Source of the DNA: Desulfobulbaceae bacterium
Lineage (GTDB): Bacteria > Desulfobacterota > Desulfobulbia > Desulfobulbales > Desulfocapsaceae
Assembly: GCA_003249645.1 (NCBI GenBank)
Contig: QKIH01000107.1
Span: forward strand, 21,769-85,768
DNA: 64,000 bases
Direction of reading: 5' to 3'
Position numbers and translations under genes: made by a program. This document shows, one piece after another, positions 16,786 through 24,871 of this stretch. The notes beneath the pieces are model-generated. The model ran no database searches. It was not told the origin of the DNA and saw only the letters and a list, made by a program, of their open reading frames with translations. The stretch's first letter is position 1; each line of letters begins with the position of its first letter.

Positions 16786-17405
16786 TGAGGGGAATATGTC
16801 ACTCAATCATTGACATGAGCCCTTCCAGGAATTCCTCGTCACCCAAGTGATAAGTAATTGGTAATTAGAATAAAACGGTTAACAAAACATGTTATCCTCA
16901 TTCCGCTGCGCTCCACTGGACTCGCTGAATCTCGCCGCTGAACTTAAACGGCAATATTGCCATATCGAAGTTCTGAATTTTCTTCATTCACATCAACTTT
17001 AGATTATTCCTGACAACCTCAATTTCGCTATCAATAAAAGGCGAATTATCAGGTTTTCTTTAAGCATAGTTCTGTGATGTCTCAGATCGAATGTGGCTTT
17101 GTATAGTTGATGTGAATCGCCCCCGAAGCCTTATAAACACATGATTTCTAATCAATCCTGAGCGGCTGTATTCAGCAGTGTAGGTTCTGCCATAAGGCTC
17201 TTTTGTCAAGATAGTTTCTTTTATCTTCTTTCAGCATGTAGCGAGTCCTCTTCTTGTATCGTGTATCTATTCATTTCCCTGTTCTTTGCCATGCGGTATT
17301 CGGGATAAAATTATTTTTCTTCGTCTTCACTCGAATCTGCGTGAAAACTTAAGCCTCCAAGTTTGGGATTGGTTTACTAATACTGGATACCATAATGTTG
17401 TTTTT
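16786..17405. other. Intergenic region without recognisable gene
   Basis: This stretch separates the TetR gene from the ABC transporter. It has no long frame on either strand. A 50-codon open stretch on the minus strand (about 17222-17071) has no start or similarity I recognise, so it may be a decayed gene. One GTTAACAAAA motif occurs at 16878-16887. A GC-richer patch follows at about 16900-16945 and looks unlike the surrounding AT-rich DNA. Confidence 0.5.
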
Positions 17406-17689
17406 GTTAACAGTTTGTGAATATAGTTTTATGTAATCTTTGCTAGAACTTGTAACTACCAGAAATTGCAAGGGATTAATGTTTGTTAATTATTTCTTGA
17501 CTTTTAGGTTAACAAATGGTTTTTTTTCTTAAATATGTTTCATATAAGTTAACTTTGAAAAACGTGTGTAACAATTTTGTAAACAATGACCTATTTGTTA
17601 GTGTCACCTATTTCTGCTGAAATCGGCCTTGTCGTATCGGGGGATTAATATGCGGCTGGAAGATGCGGCTGCTGTTGGCAAGTTAACCA
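17406..17689 (+). promoter_or_regulatory. Control region of the ABC transporter with repeated GTTAAC motifs
   Basis: Upstream of the substrate-binding-protein gene, GTTAAC or close variants occur at 17406-17412 (GTTAACA), 17485-17490 (GTTAAT), 17508-17517 (GTTAACAAAT), 17548-17555 (GTTAACTT), 17579-17586 (GTAAACAA) and 17682-17689 (GTTAACCA). A -10-like TATAAG (17543-17548) abuts one of them. The same hexamer occurs at 13533 and 13686, in the control region of the hydroxylase operon, suggesting one shared regulator. Inference from motif clustering in AT-rich DNA. Confidence 0.45.
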
Positions 17690-17737
17690 TTTAAGTAGAC
17701 GTAATTTAACACAATACTTTTGCAACCAGGAGAGAGA

Positions 17738-18898
17738 ATGAAAAAGAAACTCAGCTTATTAGTCATGGCAGGATTTCTTACTGCATCTTCAGCCGCTATG
17801 GCAGCAGATGTTGTTAAAATTGGTTTTATGGGACCGATGACCGGAGCCAATGCCGCTCAGGGCATGGGCGCTAAAAATGCCTTCGATCTGGCAATCAAAC
17901 TGGCAAATAAATCAGGCGAGTATCCCTACACCCTTGAAACTGTTGCTTTGGATGATGCATCAGATCCGGCTACCGGTGCGAATGCTGCGACCAAACTCGT
18001 TTCTGATAAGGAGGTTGTTGCCGCCACTGGTCATTGGAACAGCCCGGTTGCCCGTGCGACCATTCCGATATTCCATGAAAACAACACAGCACTCATTGTA
18101 TGGGGTGCCATCGGTGTGGATCTGACTGATAAATATGGCAAAATGTATCCGGAAATCACCAGGGTTTGTCCTAAGCTTGACGCAGAGAATATCTATCTTG
18201 CCGACTTCTTGAATGAAAAGGGCTACAAGACTTTTTCAGTAATACATGACAACTCTGCTTATGGCGTCGACTGTCAGACTTATATGGACAGTTCGCTTAA
18301 AAATTTCGGTGCGGAAGTTCTTTCAACCGATGCGATCAATGTCGGCGAAAAAGACATGATGCCGGTTCTCACCAAAGCGGTGGCCACTCATCCACAAGCT
18401 GTTTATTACGGCGGTGTTGTAACAGAAGCAGCTCTTCTTAAACTGCAGATGAATAAAATAGGCCTGAAAAATTCTCTGTTCTGCGGCATTTCAGGTATTG
18501 CAGACGAAAAATTCAATGAGGTTGCAGGTAAGTCAGCAGAAGGTACCGTTATTGTCAAGCCTGGCGACTCCAGCAAGGTTGCTGGTTGGGATGCTTTCGT
18601 TGCCGCATATGATGCTGAAAACTATTCTGAACCGATGGGTGCATACGGCAAATACTCTTATGATGCTGCAAATATCATCCTTGCTGCCTTAAAGCAGGTT
18701 GGACCGGACAGAGCAAAGGTTGCAGAGGCTATTCGAAATATCAAATACCAGGGTCTGCTCGGCGAGTACACTTTTGATGAGACAGGACAGACCACCCTTC
18801 TTGATATGACCATCATGGTCAGCCAGGACGGACAATGGGTTAACTGGGAAGACTCCTTGTATAAAAGTGGTGAACGTAAACTTATCGGTTTGAAATAA
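17738..18898 (+). CDS. LIV-type ABC transporter substrate-binding protein
   Basis: A 386-residue periplasmic binding protein of the branched-chain amino-acid type (Leu/Ile/Val-binding, periplasmic binding protein 6 fold). A Sec signal peptide covers residues 1-22 with probable cleavage after AMA, followed by the typical VKIGFMGPMTGANAAQG opening of mature proteins. The ATG at 17738 is preceded by GGAGAG; the frame opens at a TTG at 17720 but that start lacks support. First gene of a five-gene transporter operon. Members of this family also bind amides, urea, or aromatic compounds, so the ligand may be linked to the adjacent catabolic locus. Confidence 0.92.
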   Translation: MKKKLSLLVMAGFLTASSAAMAADVVKIGFMGPMTGANAAQGMGAKNAFDLAIKLANKSGEYPYTLETVALDDASDPATGANAATKLVSDKEVVAATGHWNSPVARATIPIFHENNTALIVWGAIGVDLTDKYGKMYPEITRVCPKLDAENIYLADFLNEKGYKTFSVIHDNSAYGVDCQTYMDSSLKNFGAEVLSTDAINVGEKDMMPVLTKAVATHPQAVYYGGVVTEAALLKLQMNKIGLKNSLFCGISGIADEKFNEVAGKSAEGTVIVKPGDSSKVAGWDAFVAAYDAENYSEPMGAYGKYSYDAANIILAALKQVGPDRAKVAEAIRNIKYQGLLGEYTFDETGQTTLLDMTIMVSQDGQWVNWEDSLYKSGERKLIGLK

Positions 18899-18997
18899 GC
18901 GCAAAGCCTACGTTTCTCTTCAAAGATCAAGCCGGTTTGAACCCTTTTGCAGGGAACGGACCGGCTGAAAAATACTTTTCCTACCAAGGAGAACACT

Positions 18998-19924
18998 GTG
19001 TCACTGGTTTTTTTACTGCACCTGAAAAACAGCATAATGCTTGGTGCGCAATATTCCCTGATCGCCATTGGGTTTACCTTGTTTTTCGGAGCTCTTAATG
19101 TCGTTGTCTTCTGTCAGGGGGCATTTTATATCCTTGCTTCCTTTATCGCGGCAGGATTGCTTTCACTGTTTATGGGGGCTGGATCTTTCGGTCCTGTTGT
19201 TTTCGGCTGTATAGTCTTTGCCATTTTTTTTCTGGCAATGTGTTTAACAGGCTGCGTCGGCATGCTGGTGGAGCGCAGTACCATAAGACCTTTCAGATCG
19301 GCACCGCTGGTGATGCCCATCCTTTCGACCATCGCGGTAGGTATTGTGGTTGAGCAGCTGCTCAAGCTTTTCTATCCTCAAGGCTCTAATCCGCAGGTAT
19401 TTCCTGAAGTGTTTCCGGATGCAGGAATGATGTTGGGCAGTCTTTATGTTTCAGCAGGGGAACTTGTGATTCTCGGCACAACAATCATCACCTTCACCGG
19501 AATTTACCTCTTTTTGAGCAAAACCAGACTGGGTTCCCATATTGTGGCAATATCGCAGGACTTCGAAGCTGCCCATCTCATGGGGATCAATGTTGACCGG
19601 GCTATCTATACCACCTTCTTTATCGGGGCAAGCCTGGCTGCAATCGCAGGATTTATGAACGGAATTTATTATACCGTCTTCAGATATGATATGGGTGCAA
19701 TGGCTGGAATCAAAGGCTTTTCAGCGTCGGTAGTAGGGGGACTTGGTTCGGTATACGGTGCAGTTATCGGTGGTTTTCTCATGGCCTTTACAGAGACATT
19801 CGCCGCCGCGTACATACCTGGGGGATCCGCTATTCGCGATGTGTTCTCCTTCGGAATTCTGCTGTTATTTCTCATCCTTCGCCCTTCAGGAATTATCGGC
19901 CAGAATTCACTGGAAAAAGTTTAA
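18998..19924 (+). CDS. livH: LIV-type ABC transporter permease, LivH family
   Basis: Inner-membrane permease of 308 residues from a GTG start at 18998, which has AAGGAGA five bases upstream. It has about eight hydrophobic segments and the LivH family layout, including the cytoplasmic GINVDRAIYTTFFIGASLA region that contacts the ATPases and the GGLGSVYGAVIGG segment near the C-terminus. It lies 99 bases behind the binding-protein gene and pairs with the LivM-type permease. Specific substrate not evident. Confidence 0.9.
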   Translation: MSLVFLLHLKNSIMLGAQYSLIAIGFTLFFGALNVVVFCQGAFYILASFIAAGLLSLFMGAGSFGPVVFGCIVFAIFFLAMCLTGCVGMLVERSTIRPFRSAPLVMPILSTIAVGIVVEQLLKLFYPQGSNPQVFPEVFPDAGMMLGSLYVSAGELVILGTTIITFTGIYLFLSKTRLGSHIVAISQDFEAAHLMGINVDRAIYTTFFIGASLAAIAGFMNGIYYTVFRYDMGAMAGIKGFSASVVGGLGSVYGAVIGGFLMAFTETFAAAYIPGGSAIRDVFSFGILLLFLILRPSGIIGQNSLEKV

Positions 19925-19948
19925 CCCATATACACTGGAGAGAACACC

Positions 19949-21100
19949 GTGAAAAAAAACACATCACCTGCAGCAGGATTTATCTTTTCCTCAATTATTT
20001 ATGCTGCTGTCGTCATCTTCATGGCTGTAGATGATCTATACATCAGCCTGGGCCTGATAGTCGCTTTTGCTGCGGGTATCATCACCGCAGTCAAAACCGG
20101 TTTTTGGCAAAGAGCCCTGGGTTCTATTAATGATAATACCGGCAAGATGACTGTCCTGGCTGGAATATTCACCCTTATTCTGCCTTTGCTCTTTTTGAAT
20201 AACCCCTATGTGATTCACATTTTCACCCTTGCCTGCATATACTGCATCGCCACATTAGGACTCAATATTCAGGTGGGGAGTGCCGGCATGGTCAATTTCG
20301 CCCAGGGGGCGTTCTTTGGTGTCGGCGCCTACGTTTCAGCGCTTCTGGATGTTCATTTTGGTTTTCCGTTCTGGATTACACTGCCGGCGGGAATGGCCGC
20401 AGCGGGAATCATGGGACTGCTCATGGGCCTGCCGACCTTGAAAACCCGTGAATACCACCTCTCGCTTGTCACAATTGCCTGCGCCTACATCAGTTTCCTG
20501 CTGGTGATGAATTTCAAGTGGACCGGTGGACCTGACGGCATCCCGGATATTTCCAAGCCAGTTATTTTCGGCATGGAGATCGGGCAGAAAATAACGCTCG
20601 GCAGCATCACCATTCCAGGTGTGATGACCTATTGCTATATGGTTCTCGCTTTTCTTGCACTTGCGCTGATAGCGGCCCGCCGCCTGCAGAACTCATGGTA
20701 CGGTCTTGCCTGGAATGCGATCCGCGATGATGAAATCTCCTCACGCTGCTACGGTTTGTCTCTGACTCGCTCAAAGCTTGAGGCTTTTGCCTTCGGTTCT
20801 ATTTTTGCGGGAGCGGCTGGCGCCCTCTACGCCCACTTCATAGGGTTTATGTCGACTGAAAACATGAGCTTCCAGATCGGGTTGCTCTTGGTATGCATGG
20901 TGATTCTCGGCGGTATGGATAACCTGGCGGGAGTACTTGTCGGCACCTTGCTGCTTATCATTATTCCGGAAAAGCTGCGGGCATTCGAAGATTACAGGAT
21001 GCTTTCCTACGGGCTTGTTCTAATACTCATGCTGATCTTCAGGCCGGAGGGGATTCTGCCATCCAAGCCAAGAATGTTCAACTTAACAGGGAGGGGCTAA
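19949..21100 (+). CDS. livM: LIV-type ABC transporter permease, LivM family
   Basis: Second permease, 383 residues, beginning at a GTG with a GGAGAGA site upstream. It has about ten hydrophobic segments. LivM hallmarks are GLNIQVGSAGMVNFAQGAFF near residue 107 and the ATPase-coupling region GLAWNAIRDDEISSRCYGL near 253. The N-terminal about 80 residues form extra membrane segments before the conserved domain. It follows livH after 24 bases and precedes livG after 3 bases, so it is clearly in the same operon. Confidence 0.9.
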   Translation: MKKNTSPAAGFIFSSIIYAAVVIFMAVDDLYISLGLIVAFAAGIITAVKTGFWQRALGSINDNTGKMTVLAGIFTLILPLLFLNNPYVIHIFTLACIYCIATLGLNIQVGSAGMVNFAQGAFFGVGAYVSALLDVHFGFPFWITLPAGMAAAGIMGLLMGLPTLKTREYHLSLVTIACAYISFLLVMNFKWTGGPDGIPDISKPVIFGMEIGQKITLGSITIPGVMTYCYMVLAFLALALIAARRLQNSWYGLAWNAIRDDEISSRCYGLSLTRSKLEAFAFGSIFAGAAGALYAHFIGFMSTENMSFQIGLLLVCMVILGGMDNLAGVLVGTLLLIIIPEKLRAFEDYRMLSYGLVLILMLIFRPEGILPSKPRMFNLTGRG

Positions 21101-21103
21101 ACC

Positions 21104-21898
21104 ATGACTGTACAGCATAATTTCAGAAAACCGCTCCTTACCACCACCAATCTCACTATGCAGTTTGGCGGTCTCAAGGCACTGAACAGTGTGGATCTGT
21201 CCATCAATGAAGGACAGATATTCGGACTGATCGGTCCAAACGGTGCGGGAAAAACAACTTTTTTCAATATGCTGACCGGTATCTACCGGCCGACAAGTGG
21301 TGATGTTATCCTTGATAACACTTCTATCGTTGGGAAAACTCCGGCAGAAATAGCTAACGCGGGAACCATCAGGACTTTTCAGACCTGCCGCCTCTGGGAC
21401 AATATGTCAATTCTGGAGAACTTGTTGCTCGGCACCTATATGAGAGAAAAGCCAGGGCTGTTCCAGACCCTGTTTCAGTACACCAAAGTGAAGACGGATT
21501 TTACCAGAAAAGCGGAAGAAGCCCTTGCCGTTGTCGAAAAGTTCGATCCGGCACTGGCCAGTGACTATAACCGCAAGGTAAGTGAACTCTCCCTCGTCGA
21601 CCGTCGCAGGGTGGAGATCTCAAGAGCAATCCTTGCACGTCCCCGGCTGCTGCTTCTCGATGAACCCGCTGCAGGAATGGATCCGTCAGAAACCCGTCAA
21701 CTGATGGGGGATATTACCAAACTGCAGGAAAGGTATCCGAAAATGAGCATTTTAGTTATTGAGCACGACATGACGGTTATTTCGGGCATGGCAGAGCAGG
21801 TGGCCATCCTCAATTTCGGAACCAAAATTGCCCAGGGAACCTTTGACGAAGTCAAGAACAATCCCGAAGTCATCGCCGCATATCTTGGAGGTGAATAA
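21104..21898 (+). CDS. livG: LIV-type ABC transporter ATP-binding protein, LivG family
   Basis: Cytoplasmic ATPase of 264 residues. Walker A is GPNGAGKTT (about 45-53), the Q-loop is RTFQTCRLW, the signature is the degenerate VSELSLVDRRR, in place of LSYGQQR, Walker B is LLLLDEPAAGMDP and the switch His is in VIEHDM. The DEPAAGM motif and C-terminal NPEVIAAYLG are characteristic of LivG. The signature segment lacks the normal SGGQ; LivG paralogues often vary there and the partner LivF supplies LSGGEQ. Its stop overlaps the LivF start by one base (TAATG). Confidence 0.92.
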   Translation: MTVQHNFRKPLLTTTNLTMQFGGLKALNSVDLSINEGQIFGLIGPNGAGKTTFFNMLTGIYRPTSGDVILDNTSIVGKTPAEIANAGTIRTFQTCRLWDNMSILENLLLGTYMREKPGLFQTLFQYTKVKTDFTRKAEEALAVVEKFDPALASDYNRKVSELSLVDRRRVEISRAILARPRLLLLDEPAAGMDPSETRQLMGDITKLQERYPKMSILVIEHDMTVISGMAEQVAILNFGTKIAQGTFDEVKNNPEVIAAYLGGE

Positions 21899-22596
21899 TG
21901 CTTCTTCAGCTGAATTCCGTATCGACCAGTTACGGCAAAATTAAAATGCTGGATAAGGTATGTCTGAGTGTCGACACCGGTGAAGTGGTCTGTCTGCTTG
22001 GCTCAAACGGGGCCGGGAAAAGCACTACCATTAAAACGATTCTTGGCATGGTAAAGTCGAACAACGGCCAGATTCTTTTTGACGGTCAGGATATCGGCAA
22101 GATGAAAACATATGAAGTGATCAGGAAGGGAATTTCTGTTGCTCCTGAGGGCAGGCGCCTGTTCCCGAGGATGACCGTGGAACAGAATCTGGAGATCGGT
22201 CTTGCCGCAAACCAGGAAGACTCAGCAGAATTGAAAGACCGAGTTTACCAGCTGTTTCCGGTGCTGAAAGACCGGGTTAATCAGGCCGCCGGAACACTCT
22301 CCGGCGGTGAGCAGGCAATGGTTGCCATCTCAAGAGCACTTATGCAGAAACCAAAACTTCTTATCCTTGATGAGCCTTCCTTCGGCTTGGCTCCGCTCCT
22401 GGTTGAAGCCTTTTATAACACCATCATTGAAATAAGCAGGCAAGGTACGACCATTCTGCTGTCCGAACAGAATGCGGGTAAGGCCCTTGAGGTCTCAGAC
22501 CGCGGCTATGTCCTCCAGAAGGGAGCCATCTATGCATCCGGAACCAAGCAGGAGTTAATGGAAAACGATCTTGTTCGTAAATGCTATCTTGGCTGA
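21898..22596 (+). CDS. livF: LIV-type ABC transporter ATP-binding protein, LivF family
   Basis: Cytoplasmic ATPase of 232 residues. Walker A is GSNGAGKST, the signature is LSGGEQ, Walker B is LLILDEPSFGLAP and the switch residue region is LLSEQNAG, with Gln in place of His as is usual in LivF. The APEGRRLFPRMTVEQNLEIG motif is diagnostic. It completes the five-gene operon binding protein-H-M-G-F. TAATG coupling to livG suggests equal amounts of the two ATPases. Confidence 0.92.
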   Translation: MLLQLNSVSTSYGKIKMLDKVCLSVDTGEVVCLLGSNGAGKSTTIKTILGMVKSNNGQILFDGQDIGKMKTYEVIRKGISVAPEGRRLFPRMTVEQNLEIGLAANQEDSAELKDRVYQLFPVLKDRVNQAAGTLSGGEQAMVAISRALMQKPKLLILDEPSFGLAPLLVEAFYNTIIEISRQGTTILLSEQNAGKALEVSDRGYVLQKGAIYASGTKQELMENDLVRKCYLG

Positions 22597-23039
22597 GCGA
22601 TGAGCCTGCATGGGGCAGGGACTGTGAAAACGATCACTGTTCAATGAAAACCTTTATTTCAAACCAGTTACAATCAATCAAATAAATCGTTGTTGACTGT
22701 TCTGCAGTGACACTTTGGGCTCCTTGCTTCCAGATCCGGTTTTGGATTCTTCTGGCAGGAGCCCTTTGTAATTATGAAAAATAGCTGAACTAATTACGTT
22801 TTACAGTTGGAGTTGTTCTATGAGTCATCACAGGAAATGTTGGCCGCATTTTCTACGGATGATTTTTTTTGTGGAGATATCGAATCGTTTTCTATATTGA
22901 TGGCCGGTTTCTGTTTGGTTGCCGGTCAGCTGTTAAAGTTGAATTATGAACTGGAGATATTCAATCAATGCGACAGCGTTATGATCAGCATAGAGCCGAT
23001 GAGATTGGGAGATCTGGCATTATTAAAAATGAGGAGAAA
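22597..23039. other. Intergenic region with no supported gene
   Basis: This gap between the transporter operon and the CoA-disulfide reductase gene has one 83-codon frame (22807-23058, TTG start) with no ribosome site and no similarity that I recognise, so it was not called. No convincing terminator hairpin was seen after livF. Confidence 0.4.
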
Positions 23040-24764
23040 ATGGCTAAAAAAATATTGATTATCGGGGCAGTGGCCCTGGGACCTAAAGTTGCCTGCAGGT
23101 TGCGCAGAATCGATCCTGAGGCAGAAATTACAGTTCTTGACCGTGACAATGTTATTTCATATGGCGGCTGCGGTATCCCTTACTATATCGGAGGAGATAT
23201 CGCTGATATTGAAGGGCTACGCTCAACCCAGTCCCATGCAGTGAGAAACCAGAAATTCTTTGAAGAGGTAAAGGGTGTAAAGGTTCTCTGCGAGGTTGAA
23301 GCTCTTGAAATACTGAGAAAAGAAAAAAAGGTTCGTGTACGGCATCTTAGCGAGAATAATCGTGAAGAGCTGATGGAATATGACAAACTGGTCATCGCGA
23401 CAGGTGCTTCACCGGTTCGGCCGCCTTTTCCAGGCTCCGATCTGCCGAATGTCTGTATAGTCTCAAACCTGCATCACGCAGAAGAGATTAAAAAACGTAT
23501 TGCCCAGGGCAAGGTCGGCAAGGCTGTTGTGATCGGCGCCGGTGCAATCGGTATTGAAATGGCTGAGGCCTTAACTGATCTGTGGGGGGTTGAAACCACC
23601 ATTATTGAAATGGCAGATCAGGTGCTTCCGGCGGCTCTTGGTAAAAACGTGTCCACCGTTGTGCAGCGTCAGCTCGAGGAGAATAACGTCAAGGTGATGA
23701 TCTCTGCCAGAGTCAAAGAGATTACCAAGGCTGATGATTCTGAAGAATTGACTGTTGTTACCGACAGGAATGAGATTCCATGTGATCTGGTTGTCCTGTC
23801 AGCCGGCGTGCGACCGAATACGGAGTTGGCCAGACAGGCCGGTATTGCACTTGGCACCTTCGGCGGTATCCTGGTTGATAGGAGAATGAGAAGCAGCGAT
23901 CCGGATATTTATGCCGGTGGTGACTGTACTGAAATCCGCAATCTGATCAGCGGCGAGAATATGATGATGCCGCTTGGCTCTCTCGCCAATCGTCAGGGCA
24001 GGGTGATTGCAACTAATATCAGCGGTGGATCTTCACACTTTAAAGGGACTGTCGGCACTTTCTGCATGAAGGTTTTTAATATGGGGGTTTCAAAAACCGG
24101 CCTTTCCAGTCAGCAGGCGGCCCGGGCAGGTTTTGATCCGGTTTGCTCTATTGTTTCTCAAGCTGACCGTGCCCATTTTTATCCAAGCTCCCAGGTGATG
24201 TATATGACCCTGGTAGCAGACAGAAAGAGCCGTAAGATCCTTGGAATAGAGGCTGTCGGTAAGATGGGTGATGCGGTTAAGGCCCGTGTTGATGCGGTAG
24301 CGTCACTCTTGAAGACCGGCCATTGTGATGTTGATGATATCTGCGGACTCGAGACCGGTTATGCGCCGCCTTTTGCCTCTGCTATGGATGTCATCAATAA
24401 TGCCGGCAACGTACTCGATAATATTCTTGAAGGCCGCAATGCCACCATTGACCCGGTTGGTTTTCTGAAAGAGTTTCATAACAGCGATATCAAGGTTCTG
24501 GATGTTCGTGACAAGGTGCAGGCAGAAAGTTTCATTGCTAAGTACGGTGGGCGGTGGATCAACATCCCTCAGGATCAGCTGCGTACCAGGCTGCAAGAGG
24601 TTCCGACCGATGAACCCCTTTTCGTCCTCTGCGATACCGGAACACGTTCATATGAAGCACAGGTTGTACTGGTCGCCAACGGTATTACCAATACAAGGAA
24701 TATCCAGGGCGGATTTTCCCTGATTAAAGTCAATGAGGCGAATTTCATCTGCCACGTTGACTGA
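23040..24764 (+). CDS. CoA-disulfide reductase-like FAD-dependent oxidoreductase with C-terminal rhodanese domain
   Basis: A 574-residue fusion. Residues 1-450 form a pyridine-nucleotide-disulfide oxidoreductase of the CoADR/NADH-oxidase/persulfide reductase group: FAD motif IIGAVALGP at 7-15, the single active cysteine C44 in YGGCGIPYYIGG, and NAD motif VIGAGAIGIE. Residues about 475-574 form a rhodanese domain with catalytic loop CDTGTRS (C531). Such fusions reduce CoA-disulfides or CoA-persulfides, or elemental sulfur and polysulfide, and handle sulfane sulfur in anaerobes. ATG 23040 was chosen for its GAGGAG site; the frame opens earlier at 22968. A strong hairpin follows the gene. Confidence 0.9.
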   Translation: MAKKILIIGAVALGPKVACRLRRIDPEAEITVLDRDNVISYGGCGIPYYIGGDIADIEGLRSTQSHAVRNQKFFEEVKGVKVLCEVEALEILRKEKKVRVRHLSENNREELMEYDKLVIATGASPVRPPFPGSDLPNVCIVSNLHHAEEIKKRIAQGKVGKAVVIGAGAIGIEMAEALTDLWGVETTIIEMADQVLPAALGKNVSTVVQRQLEENNVKVMISARVKEITKADDSEELTVVTDRNEIPCDLVVLSAGVRPNTELARQAGIALGTFGGILVDRRMRSSDPDIYAGGDCTEIRNLISGENMMMPLGSLANRQGRVIATNISGGSSHFKGTVGTFCMKVFNMGVSKTGLSSQQAARAGFDPVCSIVSQADRAHFYPSSQVMYMTLVADRKSRKILGIEAVGKMGDAVKARVDAVASLLKTGHCDVDDICGLETGYAPPFASAMDVINNAGNVLDNILEGRNATIDPVGFLKEFHNSDIKVLDVRDKVQAESFIAKYGGRWINIPQDQLRTRLQEVPTDEPLFVLCDTGTRSYEAQVVLVANGITNTRNIQGGFSLIKVNEANFICHVD

Positions 24765-24785
24765 TAGGCGAAGTAGTGCCATAAG

Positions 24786-24823
24786 AAACAGGCCGGCAGG
24801 AGAATTTCCTGCCGGCTTGTTTA
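24786..24823. terminator. Bidirectional terminator between convergent genes
   Basis: A 16-base-pair stem (AAACAGGCCGGCAGGA, 24786-24801, with TCCTGCCGGCTTGTTT, 24807-24822) and a 5-base loop, flanked by A and T runs. It serves the CoA-disulfide reductase gene and possibly the convergent gene ending at 24872. Confidence 0.85.
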
Positions 24824-24871
24824 CTCTGCGTTCTTTCAGATGACATAATTTAATACAAGCAATACATGTGA

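Noticed and set aside
17060..17225. Minus-strand open stretch in the 16786-17405 gap
   Set aside because: About 50 codons, no start or ribosome site, and no family I can name; listed only as a gap.
22807..23058. 83-codon frame before the CoA-disulfide reductase gene
   Set aside because: TTG start without ribosome site, overlaps the reductase start, and no recognisable similarity.
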